Shown: one piece after another, positions 44,922 through 55,217 of the stretch
Position numbering within the stretch: the first letter of the stretch is position 1
How the letters are laid out: every line of letters starts with the position of its first letter
Assembly (NCBI RefSeq): GCF_010729105.1
Contig: NZ_AP022573.1
Coordinates: 1,550,001 to 1,614,000 of the forward strand
Source of the DNA: Mycobacterium saskatchewanense
GTDB taxonomy: Bacteria > Actinomycetota > Actinomycetes > Mycobacteriales > Mycobacteriaceae
Length of the DNA stretch: 64,000 nucleotides
Reading direction: 5' to 3'
Program-made: the position numbers and the translations under genes
Notes under the pieces: generated by a model
Database searches by the model: none
What the model saw: the letters and a program-made list of their open reading frames with translations, nothing else
What the model was told of the DNA's origin: nothing

Positions 44922-46898
44922 ATGCGCACTGCCCGCCTGCTCGGCGCGATCCTGACGGTCCTCAGCGTGGCGTTGCTGGTGGCGCCTAGCGCGGGGGCCG
45001 AGCCGCCACTCCGGCTGTCGGACTACGTCACCGACAATGTGGGGGCGCTGTCGGACTCCGGCCGCGCAGCGGTCACCTCGGCGGTCGACAAGCTGTACTC
45101 CGACCGCCACGTCCGCCTGTGGGTGGTCTACGTCGACGACTTCTCCGGGGACAACCCTACCGGCTGGGGCATGCGCACCCGGGCGATGAGCGACCTGGGT
45201 GACTACGACGCGCTGCTGGCTGTGGCCACGACCGCTCGCGCCTATGCCTTCCTGGTGCCGTCCGCCGTCAAGAGCGTCAACGCCACGCAGGTGGATGATC
45301 TGCGGCGCAACAAGATCGAGCCGGCGCTGCACAACAACGACTGGAGCGGCGCGGCCGTCGCGGCGGCCAAGGGCCTCGACCCCTCGGCCCATTCCTCGGC
45401 CCCCCTGGTCCTGCTGGCCGCGCTCGGCGTCATCGGCGTCGCCGTGGTGCTCCTGCTCGTCGTCATGCGCTACCGTCGGCGGCGGCGCCGCGCCGCCGAG
45501 CTGGCCGCGGCCCGGCGGGTCGATCCCACCGATGCCACCGCGCTGGCCGCGGTGCCGCTGGAGGCGCTCGAGGACCTGTCCCGTTCGATGGTGGTCGAGG
45601 TCGACAATGCGGTGCGTACCAGCGCGAACGAACTGGACCTGGCGGTCGACGAGTTCGGCGCGGAGCGGACGCAACCTTTCACCCAGGCCGTCGACAACGC
45701 CAAAGCTGCGCTGTCGCAAGCGTTCACGGTGCGCCAGCAGCTCGACGACGAGACCCCCGAGACACCGGCGCAGCGCCGCGAGCTACTCACCCGGGTGGTG
45801 GTGTCCGCCGCGCGCGCCGACCGCGAACTCCACGCGCAGACCGAGGCGTTCGAGCAGCTGCGCGACCTCGTGATCAACGCCGCGTCGCGGCTCGACGGGC
45901 TGACGCAGCAGTACGTGGAGCTGACCGCGCGCGTCGACCCCGCAACGCAGCGGCTGATCGAGCTGCACAACCAATTCGATTCTGCCGCAATGACTTCGGT
46001 CTCGGGTAACGTCACCGCCGCGAAGGAGCGGCTGGCCTTCGCCGACCGCAACATCGCCGCCGCCCGGGAGCTGGCCGGCCAGGCGGTGAGCGGCCGGCAG
46101 AGCGCGCTGGTGGACGCGGTGCGCGCCGCCGAATCGGCGCTGGGACAGGCGCGTGCGCTGTTCGACGCGGTCGACAACGCGGCCGCCGACATCCGGCACG
46201 CGGTCGACGCGCTGCCGGCGGTGATGGCGGACGTCGAGGCGGGCATCGCCCGAACGAACGAACTGCTGCAGAAAGCCGCGAGCACCAAGTCGGCGCGCGG
46301 GGGCGAGCTGGCCGCGGCCCGCGACGCGGCGACGCAGGCGCTGAATGCCGCGCGCGCCAACGGGTCCACCGATCCGCTGGGCGCGTTCGGCCAACTGACC
46401 CGGGCCGACGCCGACCTCAACCGGATCCTGGCCGTACTCGCCGAGGAGCAGGCCAGCGCCGAGCGGCTGCGCCGGTCCTACGAGCAGGCCCTGTTCACCG
46501 CGGAGTCGCGGGTGCGCGCGGTGTCCGACTACATCGACACCCGTCGCGGCAGCATCGGCCCGGAAGCCCGCACCAGGCTCGCCGAGGCCAGCCGGCACCT
46601 TCAGGCGGCGAGGGACCAGGGGGCGACGAACGTCAGCGAGGCGATCTCTCACGCCAACGCGGCGTCGACGCTGGCGGCCCAGGCCCAGTCCCTCGCCAAT
46701 GCCGACGTGCAGTCGGCCCAGCAGGCCTTCGCTGGTCGCGGGGGCAGCGACATGGGGGCGATGCTCGGCGGCATCATCATCGGCGACCTGCTCAGCGGCG
46801 GCATGCGGGGCGGTTTCGGCGGCTGGAGCCCGACGTCCTTCGGGGGTTCATCGGGAGGATCCGGCGGCGGGATGATGGGCGGCGGCGGCCGCTTCTGA
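44922..46898 (+). CDS. TPM-domain membrane protein with long coiled coil (Rv2345-like)
   Basis: 658 residues: signal peptide (to ~AGAEPP), TPM domain (~30-165: YVTDNVGALSDSGRAAVTSA, DDLRRNKIEPALHNNDWSGA), one membrane span (LVLLAALGVIGVAVVLLLVV) followed by an Arg cluster, then ~400 Ala-rich helical residues of likely coiled coil, ending in a Gly-rich tail with GGGMMGGGGRF. The exported TPM domain and cytoplasmic coiled coil suggest an envelope role. Conserved next to dgt. Confidence 0.85.
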   Translation: MRTARLLGAILTVLSVALLVAPSAGAEPPLRLSDYVTDNVGALSDSGRAAVTSAVDKLYSDRHVRLWVVYVDDFSGDNPTGWGMRTRAMSDLGDYDALLAVATTARAYAFLVPSAVKSVNATQVDDLRRNKIEPALHNNDWSGAAVAAAKGLDPSAHSSAPLVLLAALGVIGVAVVLLLVVMRYRRRRRRAAELAAARRVDPTDATALAAVPLEALEDLSRSMVVEVDNAVRTSANELDLAVDEFGAERTQPFTQAVDNAKAALSQAFTVRQQLDDETPETPAQRRELLTRVVVSAARADRELHAQTEAFEQLRDLVINAASRLDGLTQQYVELTARVDPATQRLIELHNQFDSAAMTSVSGNVTAAKERLAFADRNIAAARELAGQAVSGRQSALVDAVRAAESALGQARALFDAVDNAAADIRHAVDALPAVMADVEAGIARTNELLQKAASTKSARGGELAAARDAATQALNAARANGSTDPLGAFGQLTRADADLNRILAVLAEEQASAERLRRSYEQALFTAESRVRAVSDYIDTRRGSIGPEARTRLAEASRHLQAARDQGATNVSEAISHANAASTLAAQAQSLANADVQSAQQAFAGRGGSDMGAMLGGIIIGDLLSGGMRGGFGGWSPTSFGGSSGGSGGGMMGGGGRF

Positions 46899-46988
46899 GT
46901 TTTCTCAGTCTTCTCGTGGTTCGCGAGGGTGCGTGCTCGGCGGCGTGTCGCTGTGCTGACACGCACGCTGACGGGATGAGCAAAAACG

Positions 46989-47022
46989 CCGGGGCCGCAC
47001 ACCGATCGGTGTGCGGCCCCGG
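46989..47022. terminator. Perfect 34-base palindrome between convergent genes
   Basis: Arms of 17 bases each meeting at GATC (centre 47005/47006), GC-rich, with no mismatch. On the minus strand the stem is followed by CGTTTTTG, so it should end the esx transcript; it can also stop the TPM transcript from the other side. It lies 18 bases past the esxO-like stop. Confidence 0.8.
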
Positions 47023-47040
47023 GTTCGAGAAAGCGGTGCG

Positions 47041-47325
47041 TCAGGCCCAGCTGGACCCGACGGCGCTGTCGGTGCTCGCCATGTTGCTGCCGGCGGTCTG
47101 CACCTTCTGGCCGTGGGAGTTGGCCTGCTCGTAAATCACCTGGAAGTTACGACCCAACTGGGTGATGAACTCCTGGCAGGCGACCGAACCGGCGCCGCCC
47201 CAGAAGTCACCGGCGGCCAGCACATCGCGAACGATGGCCTGGTGCTCGGCCTCCAGCGAGGCGGCCTGCGCGCGGATCAGGGCGCCGTGGGAGTCCACAT
47301 CGCCGAACTGGTAGTTAATGGTCAT
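47041..47325 (-). CDS. WXG100 protein, EsxO-like (Mtb9.9 family), copy A
   Basis: 94 residues: MTINYQFGDVDSHGALIRAQ, the WG turn in GDFWGGAGS, and ITQLGRNFQVIYEQANSHGQ. Secreted type VII helical-hairpin partner of the EsxP-like protein encoded 37 bases upstream. The protein is identical to copy B at 48300. Confidence 0.93.
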   Translation of the reverse strand: MTINYQFGDVDSHGALIRAQAASLEAEHQAIVRDVLAAGDFWGGAGSVACQEFITQLGRNFQVIYEQANSHGQKVQTAGSNMASTDSAVGSSWA

Positions 47326-47362
47326 GTCTAGCTCCTTTTCAAGTAGTGGACGGTAGCCGGTA

Positions 47363-47659
47363 CTAGCTGCCGAGGATCTGCTGCGAAGCCTGCTCTTGCT
47401 GCTCGTAGTTGTTCGCGTCGCGGACCAAGCCGTCGCGAACCCCGTGCAGCATGTTCACGATGTTGCGGAAGGCCTGGTTGACCTGGCCCATGGTGTCGTA
47501 GGAGGTCGCCTGGGCCTGGCCGCTCCAGCCGGCACCGGCGATGTTCATCGACGACGCCCACATCTTGCGGGCCTCGTCCTCAACGGTCTGCGCGTGGGTC
47601 TCGAAACGACCCGCCATCGCCCGCATCGCGTGCGGGTCAGTCATAAAGCGTGTTGCCAT
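47363..47659 (-). CDS. WXG100 protein, EsxP-like, copy A
   Basis: 98 residues: [20 protein letters not shown], the WSG turn in [10 protein letters not shown], and the C-terminal [13 protein letters not shown]. It forms a heterodimer with the adjacent EsxO-like protein and is exported by a type VII system, probably ESX-5 by family. Differs from copy B at three residues. Confidence 0.93.
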   Translation of the reverse strand: MATRFMTDPHAMRAMAGRFETHAQTVEDEARKMWASSMNIAGAGWSGQAQATSYDTMGQVNQAFRNIVNMLHGVRDGLVRDANNYEQQEQASQQILGS

Positions 47660-47731
47660 GGTGGCTGTCTCCTTTTGGATTGATTACTTGGACTTGTACA
47701 GATGGACGTCGTGATTGCCGGCGCGGGGGAC

Positions 47732-48058
47732 TTAACCCGCCGCTGGAGAGTGGGGAACGATGCGGCTCGTCCGGGGCAAGTCGAAGCGGGGCTCGGGTTC
47801 GGGTTCCCAGCCGCCCCATTCGGCCTGCTCGGCCCACTCGTCGAAAGCCTCTTCGGGCTCGTTGGTTATCAACCCCGGGACCGGTTCGGCCGCAGAGTCG
47901 GCCTCCACGCCGTCTTCCGGCGCCCAATGGTCATAGTCGTCCGGCGGTACCACCACGCCCCACTTGAGCGGGACGGACAATCCGCCGAGCATTCCCGACT
48001 CACCGCGGGCCGCCGCTACCGAATCGTCTGGCAGCGGCGAACCGAGAGGGAGTAACAC
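47732..48058 (-). CDS. Rv2348c-like small protein
   Basis: 108 residues from GTG 48058 (LLPLGSPLPDD). ESGMLGGLSVPLKWGVVVPP and DDYDHWAPEDG, then an acidic stretch, and closing HSPAAG match my memory of Rv2348c, a small antigen encoded beside esxO/esxP in M. tuberculosis. The open frame begins six codons further up. Function unknown; upstream of the EsxP/EsxO copy A pair and likely co-transcribed. Confidence 0.75.
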   Translation of the reverse strand: MLLPLGSPLPDDSVAAARGESGMLGGLSVPLKWGVVVPPDDYDHWAPEDGVEADSAAEPVPGLITNEPEEAFDEWAEQAEWGGWEPEPEPRFDLPRTSRIVPHSPAAG

Positions 48059-48244
48059 CTTAGCCCCCTTCCACACCCGATTTCATCCCGGACCCGGCGG
48101 CGACTCAGTCGCCACCGAGCACTATCGAATCGTAAGTTAACTCCGAAGACCTTATCTGGGAATTCCCGATTTTCGCTTTGTCCGGTACGAACCACCTCGA
48201 GCACGACTGGCGCGAGCGGCGGTCGATACGGGCAAAAGCGCGAA

Positions 48245-48285
48245 GGCGCGGGTAGCACCGGAATCCTCCAGGTGTTACCCGCGCC
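48245..48285 (-). terminator. Hairpin terminator after esx copy B
   Basis: GGCGCGGGTAGCACC (48245-48259) pairs with GGTGTTACCCGCGCC (48271-48285), 14 of 15 Watson-Crick and one wobble, loop 11. On the minus strand TTTT follows a few bases after the stem. It separates copy B from the Rv2348c-like gene. Confidence 0.75.
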
Positions 48286-48299
48286 CCTCGAGCGGTCGA

Positions 48300-48584
48300 T
48301 CAGGCCCAGCTGGACCCGACGGCGCTGTCGGTGCTCGCCATGTTGCTGCCGGCGGTCTGCACCTTCTGGCCGTGGGAGTTGGCCTGCTCGTAAATCACCT
48401 GGAAGTTACGACCCAACTGGGTGATGAACTCCTGGCACGCCACCGAACCGGCGCCACCCCAGAAGTCACCGGCGGCCAGCACATCGCGAACGATGGCCTG
48501 GTGCTCGGCCTCCAACGACGCCGCCTGGGCCCGGATCAGGGCACCGTGGGAGTCAACGTCACCGAACTGGTAATTGATCGTCAT
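48300..48584 (-). CDS. WXG100 protein, EsxO-like, copy B
   Basis: 94 residues, the same protein sequence as copy A. ATG 48584 is chosen over the ATG two codons upstream because AGGGGA is then at normal spacing. The last 138 bases of the gene are identical to copy A at the DNA level, while the 5' half has several silent differences. Confidence 0.93.
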   Translation of the reverse strand: MTINYQFGDVDSHGALIRAQAASLEAEHQAIVRDVLAAGDFWGGAGSVACQEFITQLGRNFQVIYEQANSHGQKVQTAGSNMASTDSAVGSSWA

Positions 48585-48595
48585 CGTCATATCCC

Positions 48596-48892
48596 CTAGC
48601 TGCTCAAGATCTGCTGCGAAGCCTGCTCTTGCTGCTCGTAGTTGTTCGCGTCGCGGACCAAGCCGTCGCGAACCCCGTGCAGCATGTTCACAATGTTGCG
48701 GAAGGCCTGGTTGACCTGCCCCATCGTGTCGTAGGACGTGGCCTGGGCCTGGCCGCTCCACCCCGCGCCGGCGATGTTCATCGACGACGCCCACATCTTG
48801 CGGGCCTCGTCCTCCACCGTCTGCGCATGCACTTCGAAACGACCGGCCATCGCACGCATCGCGTGCGGGTCGGTCATGAACCGAGTAGTCAC
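48596..48892 (-). CDS. WXG100 protein, EsxP-like, copy B
   Basis: 98 residues, GTG 48892. Differs from copy A at residues 2, 21 and near the C-terminus (ILSS against ILGS). Lies between PPE38 and copy B of EsxO, the arrangement of esxX/esxY beside PPE38 in some M. tuberculosis strains. Confidence 0.92.
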   Translation of the reverse strand: MTTRFMTDPHAMRAMAGRFEVHAQTVEDEARKMWASSMNIAGAGWSGQAQATSYDTMGQVNQAFRNIVNMLHGVRDGLVRDANNYEQQEQASQQILSS

Positions 48893-48968
48893 TGAAATGC
48901 TCCCTTCACACTGAATTGGAATGTCATCACCCGCCGCCGCTACGGCGGGCAACGTCTAAGCGGGCCGG

Positions 48969-50177
48969 TTATCCGACCCCGGTGCGCGGCACGACGCTAG
49001 GCCGCTGCTGAACCACGTGGGTCGGGCTGGCGCCGCCGCGGCCGAGCATCCCGCCCGGCATGCCGCCGCCCGCTCCCATTCCGCCCATCGGCATCGGCAT
49101 CATCGGCATGCCGCCGCCCATCGGGGCACCGGCCGCCGCGGCGGCCGGCCCCTCGCCGAGCCCCGACATCGCGGCGCTGACCATCCGGGACGGCGCCGAT
49201 CCCTGCCACGTCGGCGGCACCGACATCGCCCCGACGAGCCGAGCCTTCCCGAGGCCGGCCGCCGCGTCGCCGAGGCCGCCCACGCCGCCACCGAATCCCT
49301 TCCCGATGGGCGCGGTGGCGTCGACCATCTTGGGCACGGCCGCGGCCGCGGTGTTCGCACTCGCCAGCGCCGCCGGGCTCGACGCACTCATCCCCGCCTG
49401 GGCGGCCATCATGATCGGCGACATCATCATGCTCACCGGCATCATGCCCACCTGGGCGACCGTGGAGAGCGAAGAAATCGGCGCCGCGGATGCGAGCGCC
49501 GAAACCTGCGACACGGCGGGTGCGACCGCCGACATGACGCCGCTCACCGGAGCCGATATCGCGCCTCCGACCGACGATGCGAACGTCGCCGCCTGCGAGG
49601 CCACACCCGTCAGCGGCGCCGCCAGGATCGACGAGAGACCCGCCAGACTCACCGGGGGGAGGCTGAACGCCGGCAATGCGGACGCCACGGTCATGGCCCC
49701 CGCGTGGTAGCCGAACATCGCCGCCACGTCCTGGGCCCACATCTCCATGTACTCGAACTCGGTCGCCGCGATCGCGGGCGTGTTCTGGCCGAGGATGTTC
49801 GTCGCGATCAGCGCCATCAGCTGGACGCGGTTCGCGACCACCGCCGGGGTCGGGATCGTTGCCGTCTGCGCCGCCTCGAAGGCCGTCGCCGCCGTCCGCG
49901 CCTGAGCGGCCGCCGACTCGGCTTGCCCCGCCGCCGCGCTCAACCACCCGACATACGGTGTCGCCGCGGCCGCCATGGCCAACGACGCCGGACCCGCCCA
50001 GGGCCCGCTGGTCAATCCCGTGACCACCGAGTTGAACGACGATGCCGCGGCCGCCAGGTCAGCCGCCAGCCCGTCCCACGCGGCCGCGGCGGCGAACATC
50101 GGCCCTGAGCCCGCCCCGCCGAACATCAACGCTGAGTTGATCTCCGGGGGAAACCACGGAAAGGAAGGAAACGTCAC
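48969..50177 (-). CDS. PPE38: PPE38-type PPE protein
   Basis: 402 residues. N-terminal PPE domain ([14 protein letters not shown] at ~10-12; [20 protein letters not shown]), ending in the PPE-SVP signature [13 protein letters not shown] and the Met/Gly-rich tail [11 protein letters not shown], which matches PPE38. In M. tuberculosis PPE38 is needed for export of PE_PGRS and PPE-MPTR proteins by ESX-5. GGAGG precedes GTG 50177. No PE partner is adjacent; an esx pair follows instead. Confidence 0.88.
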   Translation of the reverse strand: MTFPSFPWFPPEINSALMFGGAGSGPMFAAAAAWDGLAADLAAAASSFNSVVTGLTSGPWAGPASLAMAAAATPYVGWLSAAAGQAESAAAQARTAATAFEAAQTATIPTPAVVANRVQLMALIATNILGQNTPAIAATEFEYMEMWAQDVAAMFGYHAGAMTVASALPAFSLPPVSLAGLSSILAAPLTGVASQAATFASSVGGAISAPVSGVMSAVAPAVSQVSALASAAPISSLSTVAQVGMMPVSMMMSPIMMAAQAGMSASSPAALASANTAAAAVPKMVDATAPIGKGFGGGVGGLGDAAAGLGKARLVGAMSVPPTWQGSAPSRMVSAAMSGLGEGPAAAAAGAPMGGGMPMMPMPMGGMGAGGGMPGGMLGRGGASPTHVVQQRPSVVPRTGVG

Positions 50178-50609
50178 TAGTCAACACCTCCAGCCGCAAA
50201 AACGGCTTCGACATCACACGGCACGTGCGCGGCCGTTCGACCTGCGCTGACAACCACTGTTGGATCGTAAGCCAATTCCGCGGCGAAAACAGGGGCTTTC
50301 GTTAATTGATTTCCAGCACCGGACGGCGGCGGTCCGACGCGCTGGCCGACGGATATCTGTCCAGGTAGCGAGGCGCATGGCGACCGCCCCACACAATTCT
50401 CACCGGGTTAATGCGATGTTCAGGCGCGGGATCCGCTCCCCCGCGCGGCCCGCAGACGGCGACGCCCGGGCTGCGGCGAAATTCCGCGCCACCGCCGGCC
50501 CTTCGGAATTCGAACACGCATCGCCGGCCGATCCGAAGTTCAGCGCATCGCCGATGCGCGCGCCGGCATTTGCTGTCTCGCGGACGCGGAGGCCCGGATT
50601 CGGATGCGG
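50178..50609. other. Intergenic region between PPE38 and glyS
   Basis: 432 bases. The PPE38 ribosome-binding site and a small hairpin (AGCCG at 50192-50196, CGGCT at 50203-50207) are at its left end. The rest has scattered short frames without family resemblance; I see no gene. Confidence 0.5.
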
Positions 50610-51995
<1,386 letters not shown>

Positions 51996-52113
51996 GGGGT
52001 GGTCCGCTCCTTTCTTGGGGTCGAGCCTTCGGGGTCGAGGGGCGAACGGCTGCGGCGGTCGACCGCCGCGCGCAGAGCACCAGTCATGGTAGCGAGCTGC
52101 GCGGTGGTCTTTG

Positions 52114-52133
52114 ACATGCGTCATCATGCATGT
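52114..52133. promoter_or_regulatory. Candidate SmtB operator
   Basis: ACATGCGT, four bases, ATGCATGT: inverted repeat matching 7 of 8, with flanking TTG/TGACA symmetry. It lies ~85 bases upstream of the chosen smtB start and fits the 12-2-12-like dyads bound by ArsR/SmtB repressors. Confidence 0.55.
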
Positions 52134-52218
52134 GACAGTGGAGGGCAATGGGTCGGCGCCCTCTTCGGCCGGCCGACCCCCCTACCTGCCACTTCTCGAG
52201 GTGATGGCTCTCTTTCCC

Positions 52219-52653
52219 ATGGTGATGCCTTCTTTCGGGCCCCCTGCGGGGCCGACCGCCGCCGACGGCGACCTGGATGCGAGCCTGAGCGTCCTCGGCC
52301 CCGCCCACGAGCACGCCGGTGGGCGATCCGGTGACCGCCCCGAGCCGGGATATCCCGTGCCGCCCCCGAGGGAGATCCTGGACGCCGCCGGCGAATTGCT
52401 GCGCGCGCTGGCCGCACCCGTGCGGATCGCGATCGTGCTGCAGCTGCGGGAGTCCCACCGCTGCGTGCACGAACTCGTCGACGCGCTCGGTGTGCCCCAG
52501 CCGCTGGTCAGCCAGCACCTGAAGATCCTCAAGTCGGCAGGCGTGGTCGCCGGCGAGCGTTCCGGCCGGGAAGTGCTGTACCGGCTCGCCGATCACCACC
52601 TGGCGCACATCGTGGTCGACGCCGTCGCGCACGCGGGCGAGGACACCCCGTGA
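52219..52653 (+). CDS. smtB: ArsR/SmtB-family zinc-responsive repressor
   Basis: 144 residues if it starts at ATG 52219 (VMPSFGPPAGPTAA resembles the known N-terminus); ATGs at 52204 and 52225 are alternatives. Winged helix: REILDAAGELLRALAAPVRI, CVHELVDALGVPQPLVSQHL. The C-terminal LADHHLAHIVVDAVAHAGED carries the His/Asp metal site of the alpha5 type. Forms an operon with zur; Rv2358 ortholog. Confidence 0.9.
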   Translation: MVMPSFGPPAGPTAADGDLDASLSVLGPAHEHAGGRSGDRPEPGYPVPPPREILDAAGELLRALAAPVRIAIVLQLRESHRCVHELVDALGVPQPLVSQHLKILKSAGVVAGERSGREVLYRLADHHLAHIVVDAVAHAGEDTP

Positions 52654-53042
52654 CGGGCGCCGGCGTGCGCTCCACCCGCCAGCGCACGGCCATCGCCACC
52701 CTGCTGGACTCGCTCGACGAGTTCCGTTCGGCCCAGGACCTGCACGACGAGCTGCGGCACCGGGGCGAGAACATCGGGCTGACCACCGTCTACCGGACGC
52801 TGCAGTCGATGGCGGCCGCGGGGACGGTCGACACCCTGCGCACCGACACCGGGGAGTCGGTCTACCGCAGCTGCTCGCAGCACCATCACCACCACCTGGT
52901 GTGCCGCTGCTGCGGTTCGACCATCGAGATCGGCGACCACGAGGTGGAGGACTGGGCCGCCCAGGTGGCCGCCAAGCACGGCTTCTCCGACGTCAGCCAC
53001 ACGATCGAGATCTTCGGCACCTGCAGCGACTGCCGGTCCTGA
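52650..53042 (+). CDS. zur: Zinc uptake regulator, Fur family
   Basis: 130 residues, GTG 52650 overlapping the smtB stop. DNA-binding LRHRGENIGLTTVYRTLQSM, then the metal-binding SQHHHHHLVCRCC and C-terminal GTCSDC; the two Cys pairs are the structural zinc site. Represses zinc import and alternative ribosomal genes. Rv2359 (FurB) ortholog. Confidence 0.94.
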   Translation: MTGAGVRSTRQRTAIATLLDSLDEFRSAQDLHDELRHRGENIGLTTVYRTLQSMAAAGTVDTLRTDTGESVYRSCSQHHHHHLVCRCCGSTIEIGDHEVEDWAAQVAAKHGFSDVSHTIEIFGTCSDCRS

Positions 53043-53047
53043 GCGGA

Positions 53048-53476
53048 TCAGGACGTCAGGGCCTGCCGGATCTGCGCGCCGGTGTCCAGCACCAGCAGGA
53101 TCAGCGTGCGCAGCGCGCCGTCGGTCAGGCCGGCGCCGGGAAAGTTGTACCGCAGCATCACGTCGGCGGCCTTGGCCGCGCCCCTGCCGGAGTTGCGCCG
53201 CACCGCCTTGTCGTTGACCTTCTCCGTCATCGTGACGCTGCCGAAGTTGAGGTCGCGCGCCTGCCTGGCTACCTGGTCGCTGACCTTCTTGGTCAGCGGC
53301 AGGTCCCAGGCCAGGACCTGCGTGAGCGACACCAGATCCAGGTCCTCGGCGATGTTCACCACGCGCAGCGACGCGAACGTGCCGTTGTGCCGTACCGTGA
53401 GCGCGCCGTCGGGTTCGGCCTCGACGGGAAGGGCGTCGCCCAGGATGTGCGCCAGGCGATCCTGCAGCGACGGCAT
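53048..53476 (-). CDS. YbjN/T3SS-chaperone-like small protein (Rv2360c-like)
   Basis: 142 residues from ATG 53476, overlapping the uppS stop. [20 protein letters not shown] and LTKKVSDQVARQARDLNFGS resemble the mycobacterial YbjN-like family with a type III secretion chaperone fold. Function unknown. Confidence 0.75.
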   Translation of the reverse strand: MPSLQDRLAHILGDALPVEAEPDGALTVRHNGTFASLRVVNIAEDLDLVSLTQVLAWDLPLTKKVSDQVARQARDLNFGSVTMTEKVNDKAVRRNSGRGAAKAADVMLRYNFPGAGLTDGALRTLILLVLDTGAQIRQALTS

Positions 53477-54366
53477 CAGGCGCTCCCGAACCGACGGTTG
53501 CGCGAGGCGTATTCCTCGCAGGCGGCCCACAGGTCGCGGCGGTCGTAGTCGGGCCACAGCTTGTCCTGGAAGATGTACTCGGCGTAAGCGGCCTGCCACA
53601 GCATGAAGTTGCTGGCCCGCTGCTCCCCCGATGTCCGCAGGAAGAGGTCGACGTCGGGGATGTCGGGGCGCTGCAGGTGCCGCGAGATCGTGGACTCGTT
53701 GACCCGCTCCGGGTTCAGCCGGCCCGCGGCGGCCTCGCGGGCGATCTCCCTGGCCGCCTCGGCGATCTCGGTGCGGCCGCCGTAGTTGACGCAGTAGTTG
53801 ATGGTGATCACGTCGTTGTTCCTCGTCAGCTGCTCCGCGATCGCCAGCTCGTTGATGACGCTGCGCCACAGGCGCGGACGCGAGCCGACCCACCGGATCC
53901 GCACCCCCATCTCGTTGAGGACTTCCCGCCGCCGTCGGACCACGTCACGGTTGAACCCCATCAGGAAGCGGACCTCCTCGGCCGAGCGCTTCCAGTTCTC
54001 GGTGGAGAAGGCGTAGAGGCTGAGCCACTTGATCCCGAGTTCCACCGCGCCGCAGGCGATGTCGATGACCACGGCCTCGCCCATCTTGTGGCCCTCGGTG
54101 CGCCGCAGGCCGCGCTGGGTGGCCCAGCGCCCGTTGCCGTCCATCACGATGGCGACGTGATTGGGCAGTCGGTCGGCCGGGATGCGGGGCGGGGCCGCCT
54201 TGGACACGTGCTGCGGTGGGCGGCGCGGGCCGCCGTCGGGTGACGGCGGCAGCGTCGGGAACACCACCGGCCACGTCGAGGTGTCGGGGAAGGTCGGATA
54301 GTCGTCGGGAGCGGGCGGGAGCTGCGGGAAGTCGGATGCCGCCTTGCGCTCGGCTCTGCTAACCAC
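53476..54366 (-). CDS. uppS: Decaprenyl diphosphate synthase (long-chain cis-prenyltransferase)
   Basis: 296 residues from GTG 54366, overlapping recO by eight bases. Motifs [17 protein letters not shown] (catalytic Asp), [24 protein letters not shown] and [18 protein letters not shown] define Z-prenyl synthases. The product carries cell-wall precursors. Rv2361c ortholog. Confidence 0.95.
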   Translation of the reverse strand: MVSRAERKAASDFPQLPPAPDDYPTFPDTSTWPVVFPTLPPSPDGGPRRPPQHVSKAAPPRIPADRLPNHVAIVMDGNGRWATQRGLRRTEGHKMGEAVVIDIACGAVELGIKWLSLYAFSTENWKRSAEEVRFLMGFNRDVVRRRREVLNEMGVRIRWVGSRPRLWRSVINELAIAEQLTRNNDVITINYCVNYGGRTEIAEAAREIAREAAAGRLNPERVNESTISRHLQRPDIPDVDLFLRTSGEQRASNFMLWQAAYAEYIFQDKLWPDYDRRDLWAACEEYASRNRRFGSA

Positions 54367-55156
54367 AGTCCCTATCCTGCCCGGGCAGCGCCGCGCGCCG
54401 GTCGGCGATGGCCCGATCGACGTGGTAGGTCCGCTCCACCAGCGGCAACGTCTTGAGATGCCGTTCCAAGTGCCATTGCAGGTGCGCGGCCACCAGCCCG
54501 CTGACGTAGCTGCGGTGCGATTGCGGGGTCTGTTCGGCGAACTCCCAATCACCGTCGTGCAGCGCCGACATCAGATCCAGCACCCCGGGCGGGGGCGTCG
54601 TCGCACCGGCGGGGCGGCAGTGCGCACACACGCTGCCCCCGGCGGCGATGTGGAACGCCCGGTGCGGGCCGGGGGTGGAGCAGCGCGCGCACTCGGTCAG
54701 CGCCGGGGCCCATCCGGCGGTGCCCATGGCGCGCAGCAGGTAGGCGTCCAGCAGCAGGTCACGGGAGCGGCGCCCGTCGGCCACCGCCCGCAGCGCGCTG
54801 ACCGTGAGCCGGTGCAGCGCCGGGGCGGGCGCCCGCTCCTCGCCGGCGAGGCGTTCGGCGGTCTCCAGCATCGCGCAGCCGCAGGTGTACCGGCCGTAGT
54901 CGCTGACGATGTCGGTGGCGAACGCGTCGATCGCGACGACCTGGGTGACGATGTCGAGGTTGCGGCCGGGGTGCAGCTGCGCGTCGATGTGCGCGAACGG
55001 CTCGAGCCGCGCGCCGAATTTGCTGCGGGTGCGGCGGACGCCCTTGGCCACCGCGCGGACCAGCCCATGATCGCGGGTCAGCAGGGTGACGATGCGGTCG
55101 GCTTCGCCGAGCTTGTGCTGGCGCAGCACAACAGCCCGGTCTCGATACAGCCGCAT
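54359..55156 (-). CDS. recO: DNA repair protein RecO
   Basis: 265 residues from ATG 55156. N-terminal OB fold ([39 protein letters not shown]) and a zinc motif CARCSTP...CAHC. Acts with RecR to load RecA on gapped DNA. Rv2362c ortholog. Confidence 0.95.
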   Translation of the reverse strand: MRLYRDRAVVLRQHKLGEADRIVTLLTRDHGLVRAVAKGVRRTRSKFGARLEPFAHIDAQLHPGRNLDIVTQVVAIDAFATDIVSDYGRYTCGCAMLETAERLAGEERAPAPALHRLTVSALRAVADGRRSRDLLLDAYLLRAMGTAGWAPALTECARCSTPGPHRAFHIAAGGSVCAHCRPAGATTPPPGVLDLMSALHDGDWEFAEQTPQSHRSYVSGLVAAHLQWHLERHLKTLPLVERTYHVDRAIADRRAALPGQDRDCG

Positions 55157-55203
55157 CCCCATAGTTTTGCACCCCGCCGCGACAATGCGGGCATCCGCGC
55201 CGA

Positions 55204-55209
55204 TAGTCT
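55204..55209 (+). promoter_or_regulatory. -10 box of the amidase gene
   Basis: TAGTCT, eight bases, GTG 55218: leaderless pattern. It rejects the longer upstream start inside recO. Confidence 0.5.
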
Positions 55210-55217
55210 CTCAACCC

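Noticed and set aside
49017..50108. 363-residue plus-strand frame opposite PPE38
   Set aside because: Arg/His-rich shadow of an Ala/Gly-rich gene.
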